This document shows positions 25,446 through 33,246 of a stretch of 64,000 bases of DNA, one piece after another (within the stretch, counting starts at the first letter, position 1; the number at the start of each line of letters is the position of its first letter). The notes under the pieces were generated by a model, which saw nothing but the letters and a program-made list of their open reading frames with translations, was not told the origin of the DNA and searched no databases. Source of the stretch: Clostridiales bacterium Firm_07 (GTDB lineage: Bacteria > Bacillota > Clostridia > Oscillospirales > CAG-272); contig LVAM01000016.1 in assembly GCA_001604005.1 (NCBI GenBank), forward strand, positions 25,565 through 89,564, written 5' to 3'. A program made the position numbers and the translations under genes.

Positions 25446-26440
25446 CGACAGAACAAGAAAGCGTTGCCGTCGCGCAAAGCGAAAACGAGGCGTTTTACGG
25501 CGCGACGCTGACGATGGATTCCTCCCCGCACATTCATCACTCCGCCACGACGACAAAGGTGATGGCGGACGTGCTGATAGCGCTGACGCCCGCCTACGTA
25601 TGGTCGATTTTCGTATTCGGCTTTTCGGCATTCCTGATGCCGCTTCTCGGCGTCGTCTCGGCGGTGCTTTTCGAGTACGTCACCCAAAAGATCCTGAAAA
25701 AACCGATTACGGTGGGTGATCTTTCCGCCGCCGTCACGGGATTGCTGATCGGCTTCAATCTCCCCGCAAACGATTCGTATTTTCTGCCCGTGGTGGGCGC
25801 GGCGTTCGCCATCATCGTGGTGAAGCAACTCTTCGGCGGTATCGGCAGAAATTTCGTCAACCCCGCGCTTGCGGCGCGCGTATTCCTCTTTTTGTCGTGG
25901 CCGAGCAAAATGACCAATTATCCCGCGCCTTTCGCGCGTGAGTTCGGCGACGTGGTGGCAAGCGCCACCCCGCGCGGCGGCGCCGCCGTTTCGCTTCTTG
26001 ACCTGTTTCTCGGAAAATGCGGCGGCTCCATCGGCGAGATCTCCGCGCTTCTCCTTCTCGTCGGTGCGGCGTACCTTCTGATCCGTCGCGTCATCACCTG
26101 GCATATCCCCGCGGCGTATATCGGTACGGTGGCGCTTGTCACCTTCCTTTTCCCGCACACGGGCGGCTTCTTTAACGGGCAGTATATGCTGACCGAATTA
26201 CTCACGGGCGGTCTGATGCTCGGCGCGCTCTTTATGGCGACCGACTACGTTACCTCTCCCATCACGCCGCGCGGCAGACTGATCTTCGGCGCGGGCTGCG
26301 GGTTGTTGACGGTCTTTTTCCGTTATTTCGGCAGTTATCCCGAGGGCGTCTCTTTTGCGATCCTCGTGATGAATTGCCTTGTGCATTATATCGACCGCGT
26401 GACGCGGCCGCGTGTTTTCGGAGGTGGTAAACGTGCGTGA
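25442..26440 (+). CDS. rnfD: Rnf electron transport complex subunit D
   Basis: A 332-aa membrane subunit with about eight to ten hydrophobic helices. The motif SATPRGG near residue 180 corresponds to the Thr that carries covalent FMN in this family. The GTG at 25442 follows AAAGGAGGGGAG and overlaps the rnfC stop, so it is preferred over a downstream ATG. It is the largest membrane core subunit of the ion-pumping complex. Confidence 0.92.
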   Translation: MTTEQESVAVAQSENEAFYGATLTMDSSPHIHHSATTTKVMADVLIALTPAYVWSIFVFGFSAFLMPLLGVVSAVLFEYVTQKILKKPITVGDLSAAVTGLLIGFNLPANDSYFLPVVGAAFAIIVVKQLFGGIGRNFVNPALAARVFLFLSWPSKMTNYPAPFAREFGDVVASATPRGGAAVSLLDLFLGKCGGSIGEISALLLLVGAAYLLIRRVITWHIPAAYIGTVALVTFLFPHTGGFFNGQYMLTELLTGGLMLGALFMATDYVTSPITPRGRLIFGAGCGLLTVFFRYFGSYPEGVSFAILVMNCLVHYIDRVTRPRVFGGGKRA

Positions 26441-26957
26441 CGGAACGATGATGAAAACAGTGGTGCGCGTTACCTGGCGACTGCTTGCCGTTTGTCTTGT
26501 GGTGGCGGCGCTGACGGCGGCGGTGTTTGCCGTCACGAAAGAGCCCATCGAGAGCGGCGAGCGCGCGCGCAAAGAAGAGGCGATGCGCCTTTTCTTCCCG
26601 GAACTTTCAACCTATGCGGAAGAGAAAACGACGGCATCGGGCGTCAACGCGCTCTATCTTGTCAAAGACAAGGACGGCGGGGCGCTCGGCTGGTGCGTTG
26701 ATTTTTCGGGCAACAGCGATTACGGCGGGGAAGTGGCGATGATGATCGGCGTTTCACTTGAAGGCAAGGTAACGGGATTGCAAGTGATCAGCCATTCCGA
26801 AACCTTTATTGACAGATATCTCGACAAAAGCGGCTGTTATACGGGTATTTCCGCCGCGCGGGGGAGCGATCTTTCCGCGGGCGCCACGCTCTCCTATAAC
26901 GCCGTGCGTAACGCGATAGACGCGGTGGAGCAAATGGGGCTCGGAGGTGTGAAATGA
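26433..26957 (+). CDS. rnfG: Rnf electron transport complex subunit G
   Basis: A 174-aa subunit with one N-terminal membrane helix and an extracytoplasmic FMN-binding domain. The flavinylation motif is SAGATLSYNAV near residue 150, where the Thr of GAT binds FMN. The GTG at 26433 lies 8 bp after GGAGG and overlaps the rnfD stop; an ATG at 26448 is possible. Confidence 0.9.
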   Translation: MRDGTMMKTVVRVTWRLLAVCLVVAALTAAVFAVTKEPIESGERARKEEAMRLFFPELSTYAEEKTTASGVNALYLVKDKDGGALGWCVDFSGNSDYGGEVAMMIGVSLEGKVTGLQVISHSETFIDRYLDKSGCYTGISAARGSDLSAGATLSYNAVRNAIDAVEQMGLGGVK

Positions 26958-27604
26958 AGGGCTTTTTGCGTCAATTAAAAGAAGGGATCCTTGACCACAA
27001 CCCCACGCTCGTGCAACTGCTGGGTATGTGCCCGACGCTTGCGACCACGACCTCGGTGAAAAACGCGATCGGTATGGGACTTGCCGCCACCGTGGTGTTG
27101 ATTTTTTCCAACCTGTTTATCTCCCTCTTGCGCAAGTTTATCCCGAAAGAAGCGCGCATCGCGGGCTTTATCGTCATCATTTCGGGATTTGTTACGATGG
27201 TGGAGTTGTTGATGAAAGCGTTTTTCTATTCACTCTATCAGTCGCTCGGCATCTTTATTCCGCTGATCGTGGTCAACTGCATCATTTTGGCGCGCGCGGA
27301 AGCGTACGCCTCCAAAAATAAACCCCTGCCTTCCGCCGTGGACGGGCTCGCTATGGGGCTTGGTTTTACTTTCGCATTGCTTTTGGTCTCCACCGTGCGC
27401 GAGATCGTCGGCAACGGCACGTTCCTTGGCGTTTCGATCTTCGGCAAAGGATACGCCCCGGCGCTCCTTTTCGTGATGCCGGCGGGCGCGTTCCTCACGC
27501 TCGGGTTTGTCATTGCCGGCGTGCAGAAAGTGCGCGCCGTGCGGGAAGAACGCGCGCGTGCGCAAGCGCGGGCAAATGAAGAAACAAAGGAGGCAACGGT
27601 ATGA
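26954..27604 (+). CDS. rnfE: Rnf electron transport complex subunit E
   Basis: A 216-aa integral membrane subunit with about six helices and the family hallmarks GMCPTLATTTSVKNAIGMG and NCIILARAEAYASKN. RnfA and RnfE pair across the membrane around a shared iron-sulfur cluster. The ATG overlaps the rnfG stop (ATGA). Confidence 0.94.
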   Translation: MKGFLRQLKEGILDHNPTLVQLLGMCPTLATTTSVKNAIGMGLAATVVLIFSNLFISLLRKFIPKEARIAGFIVIISGFVTMVELLMKAFFYSLYQSLGIFIPLIVVNCIILARAEAYASKNKPLPSAVDGLAMGLGFTFALLLVSTVREIVGNGTFLGVSIFGKGYAPALLFVMPAGAFLTLGFVIAGVQKVRAVREERARAQARANEETKEATV

Positions 27605-28185
27605 GCTTTTCGGACATTCTGCTTTTGATGTTTACCGCCATTTTGGTGGAAAACTTCATCTTCGCTAAATTTTACGGCTGTTGCCCGTTCCTCGGCGTTT
27701 CGGATAAGCCCGACACCGCGCTCGGTATGGGTATGGCGGTCACGTTTGTGATGACGCTTTCGGGCGCCGCCACGTATCTCGTGTACCACCTCTTGCTTGT
27801 GCCTTTCCATCTCGAATATCTCAAAACCGTTGCGTTTATTTTGGTGATCGCGGCGTTGGTACAATTCATCGAGATGTTTCTCAAACGTTTTGTTCCCGCG
27901 CTTTACGCCTCGCTCGGCATCTATCTGCCGCTTATCACCACCAACTGCGCGGTGCTGTCTGCGGCGCTCCTTGCCGTGCAAAACGATCTGAATTTCATCG
28001 GTTCGGTGGCGTTCGGATTTTCCTCGGCGCTCGGATTTACGCTTGCCATCGTGGTGTTTGCAGGCGTGCGCGCGCGTTTGCAGTTCGCGGAGCCGCCTCG
28101 CGCGTTTCGCGGATTTCCCATTACGCTGATCGCGGCGGGTTTGCTTGCGATGGCGTTTGCCGGTTTTTCCGGCGTGCGGCTGTAA
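27601..28185 (+). CDS. rnfA: Rnf electron transport complex subunit A
   Basis: A 194-aa integral membrane subunit, homologous to RnfE with opposite topology. It starts with ILVENFIFAKFYGCCPFLG and has TTNCAVLSAALL. The Cys residues in both stretches are the cluster ligands in known structures. ATGA overlap with rnfE. Confidence 0.95.
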   Translation: MSFSDILLLMFTAILVENFIFAKFYGCCPFLGVSDKPDTALGMGMAVTFVMTLSGAATYLVYHLLLVPFHLEYLKTVAFILVIAALVQFIEMFLKRFVPALYASLGIYLPLITTNCAVLSAALLAVQNDLNFIGSVAFGFSSALGFTLAIVVFAGVRARLQFAEPPRAFRGFPITLIAAGLLAMAFAGFSGVRL

Positions 28186-28197
28186 GGAGGGAAGAAG

Positions 28198-29022
28198 ATG
28201 AGTGTGATCTTGATTCCCGCCGCTATTTTGGCGGGGCTCGGCGCGTTGTTTGGCATTTTGCTTGCCGTTGCGTCGAAAGTATTTGCCGTCAAAACCGATG
28301 AGCGCGTGAGTGCCGTGCGCGAGAGTTTGCCCGGCGCCAACTGCGGAGGATGCGGATATTCGGGTTGCGACGCGCTTGCCGCGGCGATCGTGGAAGGCAA
28401 GGCGAGCCCCTCGGCATGCACCGCGGGCGGCAACGCGGTGGCGGCCAAAGTCGCCGCCATTATGGGCGTTTCGGTGGAAGCGCAAAAGCCGATGCGCGCC
28501 TTTATCCATTGTGCGGGCGAGGACGCGGTCGCCAAGCGCAAATACAATTACGCGGGCGTCGCGGATTGCGCCGCCGCCGAGAAACTGGCGGGCGGCGACA
28601 AGATGTGCGCGGCAGGGTGCCTGGGGCACCTCAGTTGCGCCGCCGTTTGTCCCGCGGAAGCGATCCGCCTTGAAAACGGCGTGGCGGTGGTGGACGCCGC
28701 CAAATGTATCGGATGCGGCGCGTGTACGCGCGTTTGCCCCAAACACTTAATCGAAATGGTGCCGCGCGACGCGCACTATATCGTGCGGTGCTCTTCGCAC
28801 GCAAAAGGTCCGGCGCTCCTCAACGCCTGCCGTGCCGGCTGTATCGGTTGCGGGCTTTGTACCCGCGTGTGTGAGAGCGGCGCCATTACGGTGACCGACG
28901 CGCTGGCTGCCATTGATTACGAAAAATGTATCGGTTGCGGCAAATGCGCGGAAAAATGTCCGCGCCACATCATCGTGCCGCTTTCGGGCGTGCCCGCGGA
29001 AGAAATCAAAAAAGAGGCGTAA
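28198..29022 (+). CDS. rnfB: Rnf electron transport complex subunit B
   Basis: A 274-aa ferredoxin-like subunit that receives electrons from ferredoxin. An N-terminal membrane helix is followed by a cluster motif CGGCGYSGC near residue 50. Several ferredoxin motifs follow: CIGCGACTRVCP, CIGCGLCTRVC and CIGCGKCAEKCP. It closes the operon, and a terminator follows directly. Confidence 0.94.
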   Translation: MSVILIPAAILAGLGALFGILLAVASKVFAVKTDERVSAVRESLPGANCGGCGYSGCDALAAAIVEGKASPSACTAGGNAVAAKVAAIMGVSVEAQKPMRAFIHCAGEDAVAKRKYNYAGVADCAAAEKLAGGDKMCAAGCLGHLSCAAVCPAEAIRLENGVAVVDAAKCIGCGACTRVCPKHLIEMVPRDAHYIVRCSSHAKGPALLNACRAGCIGCGLCTRVCESGAITVTDALAAIDYEKCIGCGKCAEKCPRHIIVPLSGVPAEEIKKEA

Positions 29023-29024
29023 AA

Positions 29025-29067
29025 CAAAAAAGACGCGCACCGCACGGTGCGCGTCTTTTTTGTTTTG
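29025..29067. terminator. bidirectional terminator between rnfB and flavodiiron gene
   Basis: AAAAAAGACGCGCACCG/CGGTGCGCGTCTTTTTT, perfect stem between two convergent genes. Confidence 0.95.
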
Positions 29068-30855
29068 TCAGGAGATCGGCTCAAAATCGGCGGCGCCGTG
29101 TTTGCAGAGCGGGCAAACGAAGTCGTCGGGCAGGGTGTCGCCCTCATAGACGTAGCCGCAAACTTTGCAGACGTAACCTTTTTTGCCATCGGTTTCGGGT
29201 TTCGGTTTCACCTTTTCCTGATAATAGGTGTAGGTCATCGTTTCCTTGTCCGAGAGCACGCGCGCCTCGGTGACCGAGCAAATGAACATACCGTGCGTGT
29301 CGAGATCAACGTATTGCTCCACTTTGAGCGACATAAAGGCGTTGATATATTTGGAAAGGAAGACAAGTCCGTTGTCGGAGCGAAGCACCTCTTCGCCCGC
29401 GAATTTATCGACCGAGCGACCGCTTCTGAAGCCGAAGTTTTCAAAGACGGAAAAGGGTGCTTCCACCGAGAGGCAGTTGACGTTCATCACGCCGGTTTGC
29501 CTTATGACGTGGTGCGAATAGTTTTGTTTGTTGATGCAGACCGCCACGCGGTTGGGGGAGTTTGTCACCTGCGTCACGGTATTGACGATGAGACCGTTGT
29601 CTTTCGTGCCGTCGTTCGAGGTGACGACGTAAAGCCCGTATCCGATCTTAAAGAGCGCGGTGAGGTCGTTTTTGTTGGCGGTTTTTTCGCTTTGCGCCAG
29701 ATAGTCTTTGCACAGCGCGTCGGAGAGGGCTTCCAGTTTCTTTTTGCTGACGTCGTTCAATGCCGAGGCAATGGTCACGGTGTCTTCGATAAAGGTCAGA
29801 TTTTTGCAGGGGGCAAGCAGATTTTTCATCGTTTTGGCGGCCATCGGCGCCCAAGAGCCGTTTTCGATCAACGCCACGGTCTTGTTTTGGAAATTGTGCT
29901 CCACAAGGTGTTCGATAAATTCCCGCATAAAGGGGAAAACGCCCGCGTTGTACGTGGTGGAGGCAAGCACGATCCTGCCGTAACGGAACGCGTCTTCCAC
30001 GGCTTCCGCCATATCACAGCGCGCAAGATCGTTGATCGCCACTTTGGGGCAGCCCTTTGCCCGCAGTTGTTCGGCAAGCAGTTCCACGGCTTTTTTCGTG
30101 TTGCCGTACACCGAGGTATAGGCGATCACGATGCCGTCGCTCTCCACACCGTATTCCGACCAAGTTTTATAAAGATTGAGATAGTAGCCGAGGTTTTCCG
30201 AGAGCACGGGACCGTGCAAGGGGCAAATGGTCGCAATGTCCAGCGCGGCGGCTTTCTTTAAGACCGACTGCACCTGCGCGCCGTATTTGCCCACAATGCC
30301 GAAATAATAGCGCCGTGCTTCGCACGCCCAGTCCTCGTCCGCGTCGAGCGCGCCGAATTTACCGAAAGCGTCGGCGGAGAAGAGCACCTTGTCCGCGTCG
30401 TCGTAGGTCATCAGCACTTCCGGCCAGTGGACCATCGGCGCGGCGATAAAGCGGAGCGTGTGGCGCCCCAGGGACAGGGTGTCGCCCTCGCCCACCACCA
30501 CGCGGCGGTCGGCAAAATCGTTGCCGAAGAAGTTGTGCATCATCGCAAAAGCTTTGACCGAAGATACCACCGTCGCCTGCGGGTAGGTTTTGAGGAAGTT
30601 GACGATATTGGCGGAGTGGTCGGGCTCCATATGCTGTACGATCAGATAATCGGGTTTTCTGCCGCCGAACGCTTTTTGCAGATTGTCCAGCCACTCGTGG
30701 GTAAATTTCGCGTCCACCGTGTCCATCACGGCGATCTTGTCGTCGAGAATGACGTAAGAGTTATACGCCATACCGTTGGGCACGTCGTATTGCCCCTCGA
30801 AAAGGTCGATCTTGCGGTCGTTGACGCCTACATACAGAATGTCTTTCGTGATCAT
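29068..30855 (-). CDS. four-domain flavodiiron protein
   Basis: A 595-aa protein reducing oxygen to water or nitric oxide to nitrous oxide. The N-terminal metallo-beta-lactamase-like diiron domain has HMEPDHSAN (near residue 75) and HWPEV. A flavodoxin domain follows (VIAYTSVYGNTKKAVE near residue 255), then a flavin-reductase-like domain (about 400-550). The C-terminus is a rubredoxin with CKVCGYVYEG and CPLCKHG. It follows a rubredoxin gene by 12 bp, forming an electron-transfer pair for oxidative stress defence. Confidence 0.93.
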   Translation of the reverse strand: MITKDILYVGVNDRKIDLFEGQYDVPNGMAYNSYVILDDKIAVMDTVDAKFTHEWLDNLQKAFGGRKPDYLIVQHMEPDHSANIVNFLKTYPQATVVSSVKAFAMMHNFFGNDFADRRVVVGEGDTLSLGRHTLRFIAAPMVHWPEVLMTYDDADKVLFSADAFGKFGALDADEDWACEARRYYFGIVGKYGAQVQSVLKKAAALDIATICPLHGPVLSENLGYYLNLYKTWSEYGVESDGIVIAYTSVYGNTKKAVELLAEQLRAKGCPKVAINDLARCDMAEAVEDAFRYGRIVLASTTYNAGVFPFMREFIEHLVEHNFQNKTVALIENGSWAPMAAKTMKNLLAPCKNLTFIEDTVTIASALNDVSKKKLEALSDALCKDYLAQSEKTANKNDLTALFKIGYGLYVVTSNDGTKDNGLIVNTVTQVTNSPNRVAVCINKQNYSHHVIRQTGVMNVNCLSVEAPFSVFENFGFRSGRSVDKFAGEEVLRSDNGLVFLSKYINAFMSLKVEQYVDLDTHGMFICSVTEARVLSDKETMTYTYYQEKVKPKPETDGKKGYVCKVCGYVYEGDTLPDDFVCPLCKHGAADFEPIS

Positions 30856-30867
30856 TTCGTCACCCGT

Positions 30868-31029
30868 TTATGCCTGTTTTGAAAAATTGTCTTTGTCAAC
30901 GCCGCAAAGGGGGCAGACAAAATCTTCGGGCAGATCGGCAAATTTCGTGCCGGGCGCGATGCCGTTGTCGGGATCGCCCGCCGCTTCGTCATACACATAG
31001 CCGCAAACATCACATACGTATTTTTCCAT
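30868..31029 (-). CDS. rubredoxin
   Basis: A 53-aa iron protein, too short for many gene callers. It begins [20 protein letters not shown] and ends [15 protein letters not shown]. The four iron-ligand cysteines are at 6, 9, 39 and 42. It lies upstream of the flavodiiron protein on the same strand and probably serves as its electron donor. A ribosome site (AAAAGGAGAAAAG) precedes the ATG. Confidence 0.95.
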   Translation of the reverse strand: MEKYVCDVCGYVYDEAAGDPDNGIAPGTKFADLPEDFVCPLCGVDKDNFSKQA

Positions 31030-31081
31030 TTTCTTTTCTCCTTTTCGGGCGCACGCGCCATATTTTGGGGATCACAAAAAG

Positions 31082-31111
31082 ATTATACCATAAAGCGCGC
31101 TTGCCCGTCAA
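31082..31111 (-). promoter_or_regulatory. rubredoxin/flavodiiron promoter
   Basis: Minus-strand TTGACG and TATAAT with an 18 bp spacer. Confidence 0.75.
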
Positions 31112-31118
31112 GAAAAAG

Positions 31119-31152
31119 ATGCAAAAAACCGCTTGCCGTGCAAGCGGTTTTT
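31119..31152 (-). terminator. terminator of ABC-F gene
   Basis: AAAAACCGCTTGC/GCAAGCGGTTTTT, overlapping the stop of the minus-strand ABC-F gene. Confidence 0.9.
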
Positions 31153-33074
31153 CATACGCCGATCTCTTCGTAAATTTGGAGCAACCGCTCCTCTGCGGCG
31201 CTTTTTTCGGCGTCAAGCGCGGCGGCACGGGTATAATCGCTTGCCGCTTCGCCGTAAAGTTCCCCGTCGATCTCCTCAATGCGCGTTTCCAGCGCGGCAG
31301 CCTCTTTTTTCAGGCGCTCCCGCCGCGCGTTCTCACGGCGCTCCTCGGCGGCGCTTTGCTTGCGCGCAAGATATTCCGATTTGCGCACACTGACGCTTTC
31401 CCGCGCGGCGGCGGGGGAAAGATCAGCGCTTTGGCTGTGTGCAAAGGCGGAAAACTCGTCGTAAGCGGCGCCTTTCGCGCTCACGCGATAGTCTGTGAGC
31501 GCGCCCTTGTTGTTTGTCGGAAAGGCAAGCACGCGCGTGGCAAGTTTGTTGATGAAATAGCGGTCGTGCGACACGGCGATCACCGTGCCGCCGAAACGGG
31601 AGAGGGCGTCTTCCAACACCTCGCGGGAGTCGATATCCAGGTGGTTGGTCGGCTCGTCGAGAACGAGCAAATTGACCTCGGAGAGGATCAGCTTCGCAAG
31701 CGTCAGCCGTGCGCGCTCTCCGCCGGAGAGAACGCCCACTTTGCGGTAGACGTCGTCCCCGACAAAGCAGAAGCCGGCAAGCGTGGTGCGAATTTCGGTC
31801 TCCGTGCGGCGCGGATACGCCGACCAAAGTTCGTCAAGCACCGTGTTTTGCGCGTCAAGATTTTGGTTTTCCTGATCGTAATAGCCCACCGTGACGTTAT
31901 ATCCCGTCACGATCTTGCCTCCGCCGGGCGGGATCTTGCCCAAAAGAAGCCGCAAAAGCGTGGATTTTCCGCACCCGTTCGGTCCGATCACGACAAGTCG
32001 CTCACCGCGCGTGAGCAGAAAATTCAGCCCCGAAAAGAGGGTTTTCGCGCCGAAAGCCACCGAAAGATCCTTTACGGTCAGCACCTCGGTGCCGCTTTGC
32101 AGTGCTTCGCCAAAGGAAAGGCGAATGGCGCGGGGCGGGGCTGTGGGTTTGTCGAGTTTTTCCATTTTGGCAAGCAGTTTCATACGCGATTCCGCCGCCA
32201 CGATGTTGCGCTCGCGGTTCCAGGCGCGCTGTTGCGCGATGTAGGCTTCCTGCCTTGCGATCTCCTTTTGTTGGTTGCGGTAGTGCCGCTCTTCGATCTC
32301 GCGTTCGGTTTTGCGCTTTTCCGCGCTTGCCGTGTACGCGCCTTCGTAGAGTTTCGCGCGCCCGCGCTCGATGACCAGCGTCTTGTTTGTCACGCGGTCG
32401 AGAAAATAGCGGTCGTGCGAGATCACCAGCACGCATTTTTTATATTGCGCGAGGTAGTTTTCCAAAAACTGCGTGGTCTCGATGTCGAGGTGATTGGTCG
32501 GCTCGTCGAGGAGCAGAACGTCGGGCTCGCGACAAAGTTGCCGCGAGAGCGCAAGGCGCGTGCGTTGCCCGCCGGAAAGAGTATTCAGCGGCTTTTTCTG
32601 TTCTTCCTCGTCAAAGCCCATTTTCAGAAGAACAGACGCGCACCGCGCGCGAAATTCCAGTCCCCCCGCACGCGCAAAGGCGGCGTGCGCCTCCGAAAGT
32701 GCAAGCGAAAGGGCGGGGGCGTCTTTTTCGTCGGCGTGTTGCAGTTTTTCTTCCAATCGCGCGATCTCGGCTTCCGCCGAGAGCAGTTCCGGAAAGGCGG
32801 CGATCATCTCGGAAAGGGCGCAAGCCCCCGGCGCGGCGTCGCGAAAGGCGTCGTGCTGTTCCACCACGCCAAGCGTCTTGCCGCCCGCCAAAAATACCTC
32901 GCCGCGGTCTTTTTGGATCTCGCCCGTCAACAACTTGAAAAGCGTGGATTTTCCGCACCCGTTCACGCCGATCACGCCGAGTTTGTCGTTTTCGTTGAGA
33001 GCAAACGTGACGCCGTCCAGCACGACGTTTGTTCCGAAAGATACCGCAAGATCGCTGACGCCGATGACCGTCAT
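31152..33074 (-). CDS. ABC-F family ATPase
   Basis: A 640-aa soluble protein with two ABC domains and no membrane segment. Walker A motifs are GVNGCGKST (near residue 36) and GPNGCGKST (near residue 355). Signatures are LSGGQRTRLAL and LSGGERARLTL, with the ABC-F linker between the domains and a charged coiled C-terminus. Such proteins bind the ribosomal E site; the subtype (Uup or YdiF-like versus resistance) is not settled by sequence. A ribosome site GAAAGGAGAG precedes the ATG. Confidence 0.9.
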   Translation of the reverse strand: MTVIGVSDLAVSFGTNVVLDGVTFALNENDKLGVIGVNGCGKSTLFKLLTGEIQKDRGEVFLAGGKTLGVVEQHDAFRDAAPGACALSEMIAAFPELLSAEAEIARLEEKLQHADEKDAPALSLALSEAHAAFARAGGLEFRARCASVLLKMGFDEEEQKKPLNTLSGGQRTRLALSRQLCREPDVLLLDEPTNHLDIETTQFLENYLAQYKKCVLVISHDRYFLDRVTNKTLVIERGRAKLYEGAYTASAEKRKTEREIEERHYRNQQKEIARQEAYIAQQRAWNRERNIVAAESRMKLLAKMEKLDKPTAPPRAIRLSFGEALQSGTEVLTVKDLSVAFGAKTLFSGLNFLLTRGERLVVIGPNGCGKSTLLRLLLGKIPPGGGKIVTGYNVTVGYYDQENQNLDAQNTVLDELWSAYPRRTETEIRTTLAGFCFVGDDVYRKVGVLSGGERARLTLAKLILSEVNLLVLDEPTNHLDIDSREVLEDALSRFGGTVIAVSHDRYFINKLATRVLAFPTNNKGALTDYRVSAKGAAYDEFSAFAHSQSADLSPAAARESVSVRKSEYLARKQSAAEERRENARRERLKKEAAALETRIEEIDGELYGEAASDYTRAAALDAEKSAAEERLLQIYEEIGV

Positions 33075-33104
33075 ATTGCTCTCCTTTCTGCTTGTATGAT
33101 ACTT

Positions 33105-33134
33105 ATTATACGGCGGGGAGGGGGAATTTGTCAA
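33105..33134 (-). promoter_or_regulatory. ABC-F promoter
   Basis: Minus-strand TTGACA and TATAAT with an 18 bp spacer. Confidence 0.85.
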
Positions 33135-33149
33135 GGGAAGGGAAAGGAA

Positions 33150-33186
33150 AAACCCGCCCGGTGGTCCAAGCCGGGCGGGAAAAACC
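33150..33186. terminator. terminator downstream of coiled-coil lipoprotein
   Basis: AACCCGCCCGG/CCGGGCGGGAAAAACC stem; on the minus strand it follows the large lipoprotein gene and ends in T-rich sequence. Confidence 0.85.
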
Positions 33187-33246
33187 AGATTGTTTTTTGG
33201 AGGAGTTATGAGAACGGCTTATTAAAGCGTAAGAAGCGGTTGGAGA

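Noticed and set aside
33206..33226. Tiny ORF after GGAGGAG (ATG AGA ACG GCT TAT TAA)
   Set aside because: Five codons without promoter; probably chance next to a terminator.
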